A stretch of DNA of 64,000 bases, taken from assembly GCF_002165575.1 (NCBI RefSeq), contig NZ_MXQF01000013.1, positions 1 to 64,000 on the forward strand. The letters are read 5' to 3'. Source of the DNA: Pseudoalteromonas sp. A601 (GTDB lineage: Bacteria; Pseudomonadota; Gammaproteobacteria; Enterobacterales; Alteromonadaceae). The position numbers and the translations under genes were made by a program. The notes under the pieces are model-generated. The model was given only the letters and a program-made list of their open reading frames with translations. It ran no database searches and was not told the origin of the DNA. Positions 46,938 through 55,347 of the stretch are shown piece by piece (position 1 is the first letter of the stretch; each line of letters opens with the position of its first letter).

Positions 46938-48359
46938 TCATCTTAATTCAATTAAGCCTAGTGCAATAGCTTCTTGCTTAAAGCGACCAAATATATTTAC
47001 TACCTGTTCATAAGAGGTTGTTAAATGCTTTTCTGGTACTTCTTTAGGCTGCTCAAAAGTTATATCGTCAGCATTTAGAGCAATTAGCTTAGGCGGTGTT
47101 TCTAAAATCCCCATTCTAATATCACTAGATAAAATAGTTACTACTCCATCTTTTGTGTCATTATTTACTTCTGGTTTCATAGTTTCAAACTTGACTACAT
47201 CAGCTTCAAAAGGTACATCCTGTTTAACACGATAAATATACTCCAAAAGTTTAGGTTCCGCGGGCACATACATTATAGCCTCTTGGTTTGTTGAGTCTGT
47301 TATTCTCAAAATCCGACCTAAAACCTGCCTGAAGTGCATTTCTGTTTTAATATTAGTTAAATGGCAGCAAATCTGTAATCGTGGAATATTAGTACCTTCA
47401 CTAATCATCCCAACTGAAATAATCCACCTACTTGCGGAATGTCTAAATTGTTGAATAATACCCATTGAGTTACTTTCTCTGTAAGTCACTACTACACTTT
47501 TTTCATTAAAGCATGCTTGCATTACTGCAGCTATTTTTGTAGCGTGATCGACAGATGATGCCACAATGAACCCTGCAGCATCAGGGTTAAAAGTTCGTAT
47601 ACTTTTTAATTTTTTATGAGCTGAATAAATTATATATTTAATAACATTTTCGTTATTGATAATGTGTTTATAGGGAACAGTTGATTGACTAAGTAAACTT
47701 TTAAAGCTACTGAATGTTTTGGTCTCATCACCATTCACGACTGAGATATTGCTGTTATCCACAGCGATAATCTGTGGTATTCGGCAAACATTATCTCTTA
47801 GAGCATCAGAAAGCCCATATATATAATCGCATGAAATTTTATTAGTTGACTGCACATAGCTAGAAAGAGCAATTGGAGCTTCATCTGAACGCCAAGGAGT
47901 TCCTGTTAATGCTAATGTATATTTAGCCTTATTTTGAATGTTTAATATTATCTGTTCTCCCCAAGCATTAGAGTTTCCAAGGTTAGAGCCAGCACAGTGA
48001 TGAATTTCATCAAAAATAACGAACACCCTAAATCGGTTGAATAATTGCCAAAATGAGTCATCAAAATATTGTAAATTTTGATATGTTAGAGAGTTTCCCT
48101 TAGCCCCCATTTTTCCATCAAATTGCATCTGCGTTATCTCTTGTAAGCTTTCAGCAAAGTCTTTAGCAACCAGGGTAGAAGGAGAAAAACATATAACTAA
48201 ATCAATAAGGTTATTTTTCAGCAATTGGTTGGCTAGTTCTGAAGCCATTACCGTCTTCCCCGAACCAGGGGTTGCTAACGCTAAAAAGTGTCTTGCACCG
48301 TTGATATATTTAGTTAACGCTAGTTCAATACATTCAGCTTGCCATTTTCTTAATTTCAT
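46938..48359 (-). CDS. SF2 DEAD/DEAH-box helicase, restriction/defence type
   Basis: 473 residues of superfamily-2 helicase resembling the R subunit (ResIII) type. Walker A is ATPGSGKT (29-36), Walker B DEIHH (117-121), motif III TGTPWRSD (152-159); the second RecA domain has SVGMISEGTNIPRL and motif VI HFRQVLGRILR. There is no nuclease domain and only about 70 further residues. Its start overlaps the preceding gene stop by 4 nt (ATGA), so the two proteins are co-translated. With the divergent XRE gene it forms a small regulated cassette next to hipBA, a typical defence-gene neighbourhood. I do not recognise it as a named system. Confidence 0.85.
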   Translation of the reverse strand: MKLRKWQAECIELALTKYINGARHFLALATPGSGKTVMASELANQLLKNNLIDLVICFSPSTLVAKDFAESLQEITQMQFDGKMGAKGNSLTYQNLQYFDDSFWQLFNRFRVFVIFDEIHHCAGSNLGNSNAWGEQIILNIQNKAKYTLALTGTPWRSDEAPIALSSYVQSTNKISCDYIYGLSDALRDNVCRIPQIIAVDNSNISVVNGDETKTFSSFKSLLSQSTVPYKHIINNENVIKYIIYSAHKKLKSIRTFNPDAAGFIVASSVDHATKIAAVMQACFNEKSVVVTYRESNSMGIIQQFRHSASRWIISVGMISEGTNIPRLQICCHLTNIKTEMHFRQVLGRILRITDSTNQEAIMYVPAEPKLLEYIYRVKQDVPFEADVVKFETMKPEVNNDTKDGVVTILSSDIRMGILETPPKLIALNADDITFEQPKEVPEKHLTTSYEQVVNIFGRFKQEAIALGLIELR

Positions 48360-48865
48360 AGTTTATTTTGCTTCATTAATTCCTCTATAGCCCTTATCTT
48401 TCCAAGTATTCTGCTATTATTATCTTTAGCTGTATTAAACAGAGGCTGTATATCTTCAACTAACTCAGGGTGCTCGGAATAAAGCTCTTTGAAAGCTTCT
48501 GACTCGCCGATATTCAATAATAGTTCTGCTTTATAGTGATTCAATTTTGCAACTAAAGTGTTATGTGCTTTTTCGTTGAAGCTTGCTTTCACTGGTGGTG
48601 CTTTTTGTATGGAATTGAGGTACTGAACATCAAATGATTTCGTTTTACTAAAACGGGTTTGACCTTTTTTATTTGTATTTTTCTTAACTAGCCAACCTTT
48701 TTTTACAAGCTTTAGAAGTTCAGCATATAACTTTTTTCTCACCACTATAGGATCTAAGGAGGGGTCATTCTTTAAAGTAATATAAGATGAGCGGACTTCA
48801 CTGGTTGTAAAATTATCAAAATTTGGCGCATTTATAATTTTTGCAACACTAAGATCTATTTTCAA
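48356..48865 (-). CDS. Hypothetical partner of the helicase (winged-helix-like N-terminus)
   Basis: 169 residues, not recognised. The N-terminal 75 residues (NFTTSEVRSSYITLKNDPSLDPIVVRKKLYAELLKLVKKGWLVKK) read like a winged-helix domain. A basic TRFSKTKSFDVQYL strand and a C-terminal helical segment (about 95-169) follow. The start is TTG 48865, supported by AGAGG six bases upstream. Translational coupling to the helicase suggests a shared complex, perhaps as DNA-binding specificity factor; that is inference. Confidence 0.65.
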   Translation of the reverse strand: MKIDLSVAKIINAPNFDNFTTSEVRSSYITLKNDPSLDPIVVRKKLYAELLKLVKKGWLVKKNTNKKGQTRFSKTKSFDVQYLNSIQKAPPVKASFNEKAHNTLVAKLNHYKAELLLNIGESEAFKELYSEHPELVEDIQPLFNTAKDNNSRILGKIRAIEELMKQNKL

Positions 48866-48888
48866 AATAACCTCTAAACAAAATTGAG

Positions 48889-48908
48889 TTGCTCCTATTT
48901 CGGAGCAA
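48889..48908. promoter_or_regulatory. XRE operator 1
   Basis: TTGCTCCTATTTCGGAGCAA: 7-bp perfect arms around six bases, 24 nt upstream of the TTG start of the 169-residue gene. Matches operator 2 in the GCTCC/GGAGC arms. Confidence 0.7.
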
Positions 48909-48934
48909 TAATAAGGTTTTTTTTTGTAACAATC

Positions 48935-48954
48935 AAGCTCCGCATTCGGAGCAA
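48935..48954. promoter_or_regulatory. XRE operator 2 containing the regulator's ribosome site
   Basis: AAGCTCCGCATTCGGAGCAA, centre 46 bp from operator 1. The GGAG at 48949-48952 is also the only plausible ribosome site for the XRE gene at 48963, so the operator covers its translation start region. Confidence 0.7.
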
Positions 48955-48962
48955 ATGATGTT

Positions 48963-49187
48963 ATGAATATTATTGGAAAGAATATAAAGCGAATTAGAGA
49001 AGATAAGTTGTGGACACAAGAGGTTCTAGTCGCTAAATGTCAGATAGAACAATGGGAGATAACGCGGAGTACATTAGCCAAAATAGAATCTAATGTTAGA
49101 AGAGTTACCGATATAGAAGTTAAGCGTTTTGCACAAATTCTTGAAGTCTCAACTGATGAGTTATTTATCGAGCGTTCAGGGACTTGA
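48963..49187 (+). CDS. Small XRE-family transcriptional regulator
   Basis: 74 residues made almost entirely of one XRE helix-turn-helix domain (IGKNIKRIREDKLWTQEVLVAKCQ ... RSTLAKIESNVRRVTDIEVKRFAQILEVSTDELF). It is divergent from the winged-helix-like/helicase operon with two matching 20-bp palindromes between them, so it most likely represses both directions. Stand-alone regulators of this size are common controllers of restriction-modification and defence cassettes. Confidence 0.85.
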   Translation: MNIIGKNIKRIREDKLWTQEVLVAKCQIEQWEITRSTLAKIESNVRRVTDIEVKRFAQILEVSTDELFIERSGT

Positions 49188-49460
49188 AAATTGATTTTAT
49201 ACCACTCATGACAACCTAAGAATGGGTTTATTATTATTTTCTAGATATCAAATAATTTACATGTAATGTCATATAAAGATGTCGTATGAGTGCATGGCAT
49301 TGATATAGATACGAATGTAAATTTAGTGCTGTTATATAAATTGCTGCACTTGATTACTTTATATGCTCCTTTCATTGGGGTGTGTAAGAAAGTTGCCAAA
49401 TAGGGCTCTAAACCGTATTTTTCCGAGTAGTGTTGGGAGATATAAATTTAGGAGCTCTTC

Positions 49461-49852
49461 ATGAATAGCAAAGTTGGTATCTTTTGGTTTGTTGAAAACA
49501 CATTAGTTTATAAAACTCAAAATGCCATAGATTTAAAACCTGACCTACTTGGCTTTGTTGATAGTTCTTTGCAACACCAAATCGAATGGGAAGAAAATCT
49601 ACTATATGAGCAATTTGCTTTAAGTCGAGGGCGTTCAAAATTCTGTGTCAGCTCAATACAGACTACTACAACTTCCCCAGAGGCCGTACTGTGTTTAATT
49701 CTAATTTGCAAACGTCATTCATTTATTTAGATAAAAAACTATTTAAGAAGCATATTTTGAATGACATAAAAGCTAATTTTTCTTTAGCGAACACAAGCAT
49801 TAAGTGTTTTACAGATCCTCATTACAACTGCTTCTATAGCTTCAAGAAATAA
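49461..49852 (+). pseudogene. Frameshifted conserved hypothetical gene
   Basis: The first frame reads MNSKVGIFWFVENTLVYKTQ... and ends at 49730 with an implausible tail. A second frame, shifted by one base, continues from about 49655 (DYYNFPRGRTVFNSNLQ...) to TAA 49850-49852 with HILNDIKANFSLANTSIKCF and a DPHYNCFY end. Together they give about 130 residues resembling a conserved small hypothetical protein of marine gammaproteobacteria. The break lies between about 49630 and 49660. A sequencing error is an alternative. A ribosome site (GGAG) precedes the start. Confidence 0.65.
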
Positions 49853-49970
49853 GGGGTTAAAATAAGATAAACGCTTTAATGAGTTTTTCTTCGTCCTTTA
49901 TATGTTAATTTCTTTAGAAACTAATGATACACTTAAAATCATATTCACTCACAAAGGTGTAAAATCAGTC

Positions 49971-50609
49971 ATGAAAATAGCGTTAATGTTTGAAAATAGC
50001 CAAGCGGCTAAAAATCCAATAATTTTAAACGAACTTGAAAGTGTTGCCTTACCGTTAGAGCATAGTGTTTTTAACGTGGGGATGAATAGCGAAAACGATC
50101 ATCACCTGACATATGTACATTTAGGTATTATGGCAGGGATTTTAATTAATGCTAAAGCCGTTGATTTTGTATTCGCAGGATGTGGAACTGGTCAAGGTGC
50201 AATGATGTCTTTAAATGCTCATGATGGTGTTTTCTGTGGCTATTGTATTGACCCTTCAGATGCCTTTTTGTTTAATCAAGTTAATAATGGTAACGCATTA
50301 GCACTGCCGTTTGCTAAAGGGTTTGGTTGGGGCGCTGAGTTAAATGCGCGCTATATCTTTGAAAAAGCTCTGACAGGTGAGCGTGGAGCAGGTTACCCTG
50401 TTGAACGTAGAGAGCCTCAGGTTCAGAATGCATCAATTCTAACTCAAGTGAAGTCTGCTTTAGTGAATCGCAGCTATGTTGATTCATTGAAGAACCTTGA
50501 TCAAGAACTGGTTAAAACCGCAGTATCTGGTGAGCGGTTCCAAGCGTGTTTATTTGAGAATGGCCAAGACCAAGACCTAATTGATTACGTTAAGTCTTTA
50601 TTAGCTTAA
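49971..50609 (+). CDS. RpiB/LacA/LacB-fold isomerase, DhuI-like
   Basis: 212 residues. ATG 49971 starts MKIALMFENSQ; the frame extends to 49902 but lacks a site there. The RpiB-fold signature FAGCGTGQGAMMSLN and the CIDPSDAFLFNQVNNGNALALPFAKGFGWGAELNARYIFE stretch are clear. RpiB-family proteins named DhuI isomerise the 4-deoxy keto-uronate released by unsaturated uronyl hydrolases, replacing KduI in glycosaminoglycan and related pathways. Its place in the ulvan locus, with GH105 and GH88, supports that role. It is cytoplasmic (no signal peptide). A pentose-phosphate isomerase is the alternative. Confidence 0.82.
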   Translation: MKIALMFENSQAAKNPIILNELESVALPLEHSVFNVGMNSENDHHLTYVHLGIMAGILINAKAVDFVFAGCGTGQGAMMSLNAHDGVFCGYCIDPSDAFLFNQVNNGNALALPFAKGFGWGAELNARYIFEKALTGERGAGYPVERREPQVQNASILTQVKSALVNRSYVDSLKNLDQELVKTAVSGERFQACLFENGQDQDLIDYVKSLLA

Positions 50610-50646
50610 TAACCGGTTGGCATTTAATTGCTGACGGTAAATAATG

Positions 50647-50680
50647 GCCCTTGAGTTGGTACTAACTTAAGGGCTATTTT
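50647..50680 (+). terminator. Intrinsic terminator
   Basis: GCCCTTGAGTT (50647-50657) pairs with AACTTAAGGGC (50664-50674) with one G-T, then a T-run. It closes the isomerase transcript. Confidence 0.85.
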
Positions 50681-50772
50681 TATTTACAGCGCTTTTGATC
50701 ACTTATCCAGTCTTTACTGATTTCAGATGGTGGTATGTCTTTGCTTCATTGGCAATTACTTTCCTTATCGAA

Positions 50773-50958
50773 TCACTTAATAACACCTGCATATTCTCCC
50801 CACCTTTTTGTTGTTAAATCAAAATCACTTGCCTCAAGCTTCTTAGTCTGCATTACGCAGTTATTTTCATTGGTGCAATTTGGGCTTAAGGAAGCTGGCC
50901 AGTTAAGATGGTGATCAAAAGATGAATATTGACAGTTTGTTAATTTGTTAATATTCAA
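50773..50958 (-). pseudogene. Possible small gene or gene remnant
   Basis: 61 codons on the minus strand whose translation looks protein-like (YSSFDHHLNWPASLSPNC, ASDFDLTTKRWGEYAGVIK, paired cysteines), unlike the surrounding noise. No ribosome site or signal peptide. It may be the 3' end of a decayed gene. Not recognised. Confidence 0.25.
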
Positions 50959-51038
50959 TTACAATCATATTGGTTCAATTTAGGTCAGTAAAATAGCTAT
51001 TACAAATTACCGACTTTTATCAAGATAGAGAAATTAAT

Positions 51039-51971
51039 ATGAAAAAACTTTTACTACCTTTTATTATTTTAAGCACTCTTTTAAGCGTAGCATGTAGTCA
51101 TAACGCAACACTTTTGGAGGGTGAAACAAAAGAAGATTCTCCCAAGCAAACGATAAAAGTCAAATTTGAAGCACTGAACCCCCCTAAGGGCCGCTTGGCC
51201 ATAGTAATAGATGGGAACTCTCCTGATCCAGATGATATTGGTGCAACACCTGTCATGTTGGCACTTTTACAAGATACGGGCTTATCTAGCCGACTCGTTC
51301 ATTTATCTCACTCTTGTGATTTAGACCCTTTTAGAAACAAAGCTCGATATCAAATTGATGCCGAAAATGAAATGCGTCGACAAAATAAACTAGACGAACT
51401 AAGTCGCAGAGGTATTGGTTTATTTGGACCATTTAATAATTTACGTGATTTTTATAACTGCAGGGTTGATCAAGTAGGGGCAACACAAGACTTAGTTGAT
51501 GCAATCAACGCATCGTCTATTGAGAATCCGCTTTGGATAATTGAAGCGGGCGAACCTGATCTTATAGGTTATGCGTTGGAAGCTGCACAAAAAAGTAAGG
51601 TGCAACATGTTCATGTTGTTTCGCATCACCCTGCAAATGATAACAGTGGTGACTTTTTCACTTGGCAGCAAATTTTAGACTTTGGAGTAAAAGAACACCA
51701 AATAGGAGATCAAAACGTTGGACTCCAAGGGCCTATAGCTGATTGGGATTGGGCCAAAAATCATCCAGACAGTGGTATTGCCTTTATTTGGGAAATGATG
51801 GCCTATGCTGAGAAGGACGGTGTTGTGCCATTTCAGACTAATAAATTTGATTGCTCGGATGCAGGAATGATTTATTGGTGGATAACAGGTGCTGACAATG
51901 GCGGCAATAAACATTCAACGCCAAAAGAAATAAAAGAAGTATTACTGTTAGATACGATTAGTAAAGGCTAA
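51039..51971 (+). CDS. Lipoprotein with nucleoside-hydrolase-like fold
   Basis: 310 residues with a lipoprotein signal ending in SVACS. The motif IVIDGNSPDPDDIGATPVMLALL, close to the calcium-binding DxDxxxDD signature of inosine/uridine nucleoside hydrolases, starts near residue 56. WIIEAGEPDLIGYAL and VHVVSHHPAND follow in the positions of later strands. Related surface proteins in marine glycan loci are uncharacterised and may be glycosidases with this fold. It is followed after 3 nt by the carbohydrate-binding gene, so the two are co-expressed. Function is open. Confidence 0.65.
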   Translation: MKKLLLPFIILSTLLSVACSHNATLLEGETKEDSPKQTIKVKFEALNPPKGRLAIVIDGNSPDPDDIGATPVMLALLQDTGLSSRLVHLSHSCDLDPFRNKARYQIDAENEMRRQNKLDELSRRGIGLFGPFNNLRDFYNCRVDQVGATQDLVDAINASSIENPLWIIEAGEPDLIGYALEAAQKSKVQHVHVVSHHPANDNSGDFFTWQQILDFGVKEHQIGDQNVGLQGPIADWDWAKNHPDSGIAFIWEMMAYAEKDGVVPFQTNKFDCSDAGMIYWWITGADNGGNKHSTPKEIKEVLLLDTISKG

Positions 51972-51974
51972 AGC

Positions 51975-53168
51975 ATGGGACTCTCAAACATGAAATCTAA
52001 GCTTTTTAATTTACCAATAGTAATCGCTAGTTTTGCAGCGTCAGCAACAAATATTAATGCGGGGCAGGTTTATCATGAAGATTCAGGCTTCGTGGTGATT
52101 GAAGCAGAAAATTTTTCAGCCCAACACCTAGATGATAAGAGGCGGTGGTTGGTGTTTTCAAAAAATACAGCTACTCATAATTTTGCTGATGCAGACCAAG
52201 CTCATTACCATGATGCAAGTAACGGGGCTTATATTGAAATACTTCCCGACACCCGTAGCAATCATCATGAAACGCTAGTTAGAAACGATAACTTCACAAA
52301 CAATGCCGGCACAATGGCTGTGCTTAGTTATCCGGTTTATTTTGAAACGCCCGGAAGATATTACGCTTGGGCAAGAGCATACAGCACTGGAAGTGAAGAT
52401 AATGGTGTGCATTTAGGCATAAATGGGCAATGGCCAGAATCATCGCAGCGCTTGCAATTATGTGAGGGTAAACATGCTTGGACATGGTCTTCTGCACAGC
52501 GAATTGAAACAAATCATTGCGGTACACCCAATACCATTTATATTGATATACCCCATAAAGGTGTTCATAACATTATGGTATCAATGCGTGAAGATGGTTT
52601 TGAGCTCGACAAACTGCTCTTAACTAAAGATAAGAGTTACATACCTGCGGATAAAGATAAATCAGAAACACTCAGCAACCCCAAGCCATTACAAGAAAAA
52701 ACACAACTGTTTAAGATATCGGATTACACGCGGATTTTACACGCCATAGACGACTTTAAGATAGAAAATACGGGTGAAATTCCCTATTACCAACATAAAG
52801 CAGAGAATGCTTTGGCTATAAATGCGGTGAAAACTGCTTACAGAAATAAATTTGCGCGTGCAGAATATATTGTGCAAGCCAAAGAAGCCGGAAGCTATAT
52901 TCTTAACTTAGTAACATTGGCAGAAATAGACGGCGAGTCGACATATATTGTTTCAATAAACGACAAAGTGATTGGCGAGTTTACTAACCCTGAAACGAGT
53001 AATGATTACCAAGAAATATACTTTAGCATGCAAAGGGTTGAACTAACTTCAGGAGATATAATAAGCGTTTCTTCTAAAGCCGTCACCAATGGTAAAGTTC
53101 CTGAAAACGGAGGGACCGCATATGCCAGAGGCAGATGGCGTGCGCTAGTACTTAGCAGAATTAATTAA
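51975..53168 (+). CDS. Secreted CBM-like protein (CBM35/GH115-C type)
   Basis: 397 residues, or 392 from the in-frame ATG 51990, which has GGGA nine bases upstream. Signal peptide cut near NAG. The first domain starts FVVIEAENFSAQ, a common beginning of CBM6/CBM35-like or GH115 C-terminal beta-sandwich domains, and ends around GFELDKLLLTK. A second beta-rich domain (about 240-397, FARAEYIVQAKEAGSYILNLVTLAEIDGES) resembles another carbohydrate-binding sandwich. No catalytic motif is evident. The 3-nt gap to the nucleoside-hydrolase-like gene suggests a two-part surface complex. Confidence 0.65.
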   Translation: MGLSNMKSKLFNLPIVIASFAASATNINAGQVYHEDSGFVVIEAENFSAQHLDDKRRWLVFSKNTATHNFADADQAHYHDASNGAYIEILPDTRSNHHETLVRNDNFTNNAGTMAVLSYPVYFETPGRYYAWARAYSTGSEDNGVHLGINGQWPESSQRLQLCEGKHAWTWSSAQRIETNHCGTPNTIYIDIPHKGVHNIMVSMREDGFELDKLLLTKDKSYIPADKDKSETLSNPKPLQEKTQLFKISDYTRILHAIDDFKIENTGEIPYYQHKAENALAINAVKTAYRNKFARAEYIVQAKEAGSYILNLVTLAEIDGESTYIVSINDKVIGEFTNPETSNDYQEIYFSMQRVELTSGDIISVSSKAVTNGKVPENGGTAYARGRWRALVLSRIN

Positions 53169-53562
53169 TGACGTATATATTGTTGCCGTGATTTGTTGTG
53201 CGCGGCGCAAATCGAAATACCATTTTACTCCAATCAGGTAATGCTTGCGCTTGTTTTTGCAACATTACCATCGATTCACCTTGATCAAGCATAATAATAG
53301 TCTGGTTTTGCGAGGAGTTTTGGCACAAAAAAGGGCTAAAACGATTCTTAAACATAAATAGAGACAATACTTATTTAAGGTGGCGATATTTACTGTTACG
53401 CCATAGTTTCAATTGAATTTGATTGAAAATGATATATTGTGACTGTTGTGAGAGCGAATTGTTACATATTTAATATAAATATGGAGTAATTTATCGAAAG
53501 TGCATAGCCATTTTATTAATCCAATGGTTTTGCTTTTTTAAACATTAGGAGGTAGTTCGCCT
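53169..53562. other. Intergenic region before the sulfatase/cytochrome unit
   Basis: 394 bp without a supported gene; a 68-codon minus-strand frame lacks a ribosome site and features. AGGAGG at 53547-53552 belongs to the next gene. Confidence 0.45.
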
Positions 53563-55329
53563 GTGAGTCGCATTCAGTTTAGTTATAAAGTTATTATGGC
53601 TGGGGTACTTTTATTTTGTGCAAATACTGTATTTGCAGAGGCAAAAAAAGAGAACGACAGTAAGAAAAGCAGCGCTACTAAGCCAAATATCTTATGGCTA
53701 GTGTTAGAAGATATGAGCCCTATTATTGAGCCGTATGGTGATAAAACTATAAAGACGCCAACAATCACTGAACTTGCCAATCAAGGGGTAACTTATACGA
53801 ATGTTTACTCAACCTCGGGTGTATGCGCTCCGAGTAGAGCTGCAATAGCCCTTGGTATGTATCCTTCATCTGTTGGCGCGAATAATATGCGTACAACGTC
53901 AAATACAGAAGAAACTGGTTTACCAAAGTATGAAGCGGTACCACCAGCCAGTGCAAAGATGTTAAGTCAATATCTGCGTGAACATGGTTATTACACGACG
54001 AATAACTTAAAAACAGATTATCAATTTCAGGCACCAAAAGGCGCATGGGATGAAAGCGGTCCTTACGCCCACTGGCGTAATCGCAAAGCTGGACAACCAT
54101 TTTATGCAGTGGTCAACTTTACAACGACTCATGAGTCTGGGTTATTTGAACCTTATGGCTTTAGAAAAATAGAATCACGTCATTATTTTTCTGATGATAG
54201 GAAAAAGATTGCCCAATTGCCTCAACACCATGCGGTAAAATCATCTGAAGCAGACACACCGGTTCTAGTGGCCAAAGATCTTGATTTTCCTATCCCTCCT
54301 TATTTACCAGATACGCCAATCGTCAGACGTGATTTATGGAAAATGTACAATAACTTAGCAGAGACAGATAATCAGATTGCAGCCGTATTGCAGCAGTTAA
54401 AAGACGATGGTTTGTACGATAATACAATTATTATGTTTTATTCAGATCACGGTGGCCCCTTACCACGACAAAAACGATTAGTGTACGACAGTGGCCTCAA
54501 GGTGCCTTTTATAATTCGTTATCCCAATGCTAAAAACGCAGGAGAAAAAGATGATCAACTTGTCAGTTTTGTTGATTTTGCGCCAACACTTTTGAACTTA
54601 GCTAGTATAGATAAACCTACACACATGCAAGGTAGAAACTTTTTAGGCAAACAACAAGCTGCCAAACGAGAGTATATTCATGCTGCGGCGGATAGATTTG
54701 ATGGCTTTACAGATGTTATTCGTGCCGTAAGAAATGAACGTTTCAAATACATTCGAAACTACCGACCAGAGCAAAGCTATTATTTGCCAGTGGCTTATCG
54801 TGAAAAAATACCTACCATGCAAGAGCTATTGCGTTTACGAGATGCAGATCAACTTACACCGGCACAAGCTTTATGGTTTAGAGATAAAAAAGACCCTGAA
54901 GAATTATTTGATTTAAACAATGACCCCCATGAGCTAAATAATATTATTACCGACCCTAGCTATAAAGAAGTGGTTTCTGAGCTTAGTGATGAAATGGACC
55001 GTTGGTTAAATGAAATAAACGATGATCCAAGCCTTCCTGAAGCTCAACTTATTCAAAAACTCTGGGCAGGAAGTGAGTTACAGCCAGAAACCGCAAAGCC
55101 ACAATTTAAATTTAGTAATGGCATAATGCATTTAAGTAGTCCAACGCCTGGTGCGGTGATTTCTTATCAATTAAGCAACACCAATACACCTGAGCTTTGG
55201 CAATTATACAAAGGACCTTTTAAATTGGAGCGAGCAAAATCTGTTAAAGCCGTTGCTCATAGAATAGGTTTTAGCGAAAGCGAGAGTACTATATACGATT
55301 ATGACCCAATTATTAACTCACATCATTAG
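53563..55329 (+). CDS. S1-family sulfatase with C-terminal hexosaminidase-like domain
   Basis: 588 residues. GTG start supported by AGGAGG ten bases upstream; signal peptide cut near VFA. Core: PNILWLVLEDMSPIIEPYGD (Glu-Asp instead of the usual Asp-Asp pair, seen in some S1_8-type sulfatases) and the formylglycine cysteine C88 in GVCAPSRAAIALG; later YSDHGGPLPRQKR. After the sulfatase domain, about 75 residues (GIMHLSSPTPGAVISYQLS ... VKAVAHRIGFSESE) match the beta-sandwich appended to chitobiase/hexosaminidase proteins. It is followed after 18 nt by an octaheme cytochrome, an unusual pairing. Confidence 0.92.
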   Translation: MSRIQFSYKVIMAGVLLFCANTVFAEAKKENDSKKSSATKPNILWLVLEDMSPIIEPYGDKTIKTPTITELANQGVTYTNVYSTSGVCAPSRAAIALGMYPSSVGANNMRTTSNTEETGLPKYEAVPPASAKMLSQYLREHGYYTTNNLKTDYQFQAPKGAWDESGPYAHWRNRKAGQPFYAVVNFTTTHESGLFEPYGFRKIESRHYFSDDRKKIAQLPQHHAVKSSEADTPVLVAKDLDFPIPPYLPDTPIVRRDLWKMYNNLAETDNQIAAVLQQLKDDGLYDNTIIMFYSDHGGPLPRQKRLVYDSGLKVPFIIRYPNAKNAGEKDDQLVSFVDFAPTLLNLASIDKPTHMQGRNFLGKQQAAKREYIHAAADRFDGFTDVIRAVRNERFKYIRNYRPEQSYYLPVAYREKIPTMQELLRLRDADQLTPAQALWFRDKKDPEELFDLNNDPHELNNIITDPSYKEVVSELSDEMDRWLNEINDDPSLPEAQLIQKLWAGSELQPETAKPQFKFSNGIMHLSSPTPGAVISYQLSNTNTPELWQLYKGPFKLERAKSVKAVAHRIGFSESESTIYDYDPIINSHH

Positions 55330-55347
55330 TGTTTTAAGTAGAAAAAA

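Noticed and set aside
53161..53367. 68-codon minus-strand frame downstream of the CBM-like gene
   Set aside because: No ribosome site, overlaps the end of the neighbouring gene and has no recognisable features.
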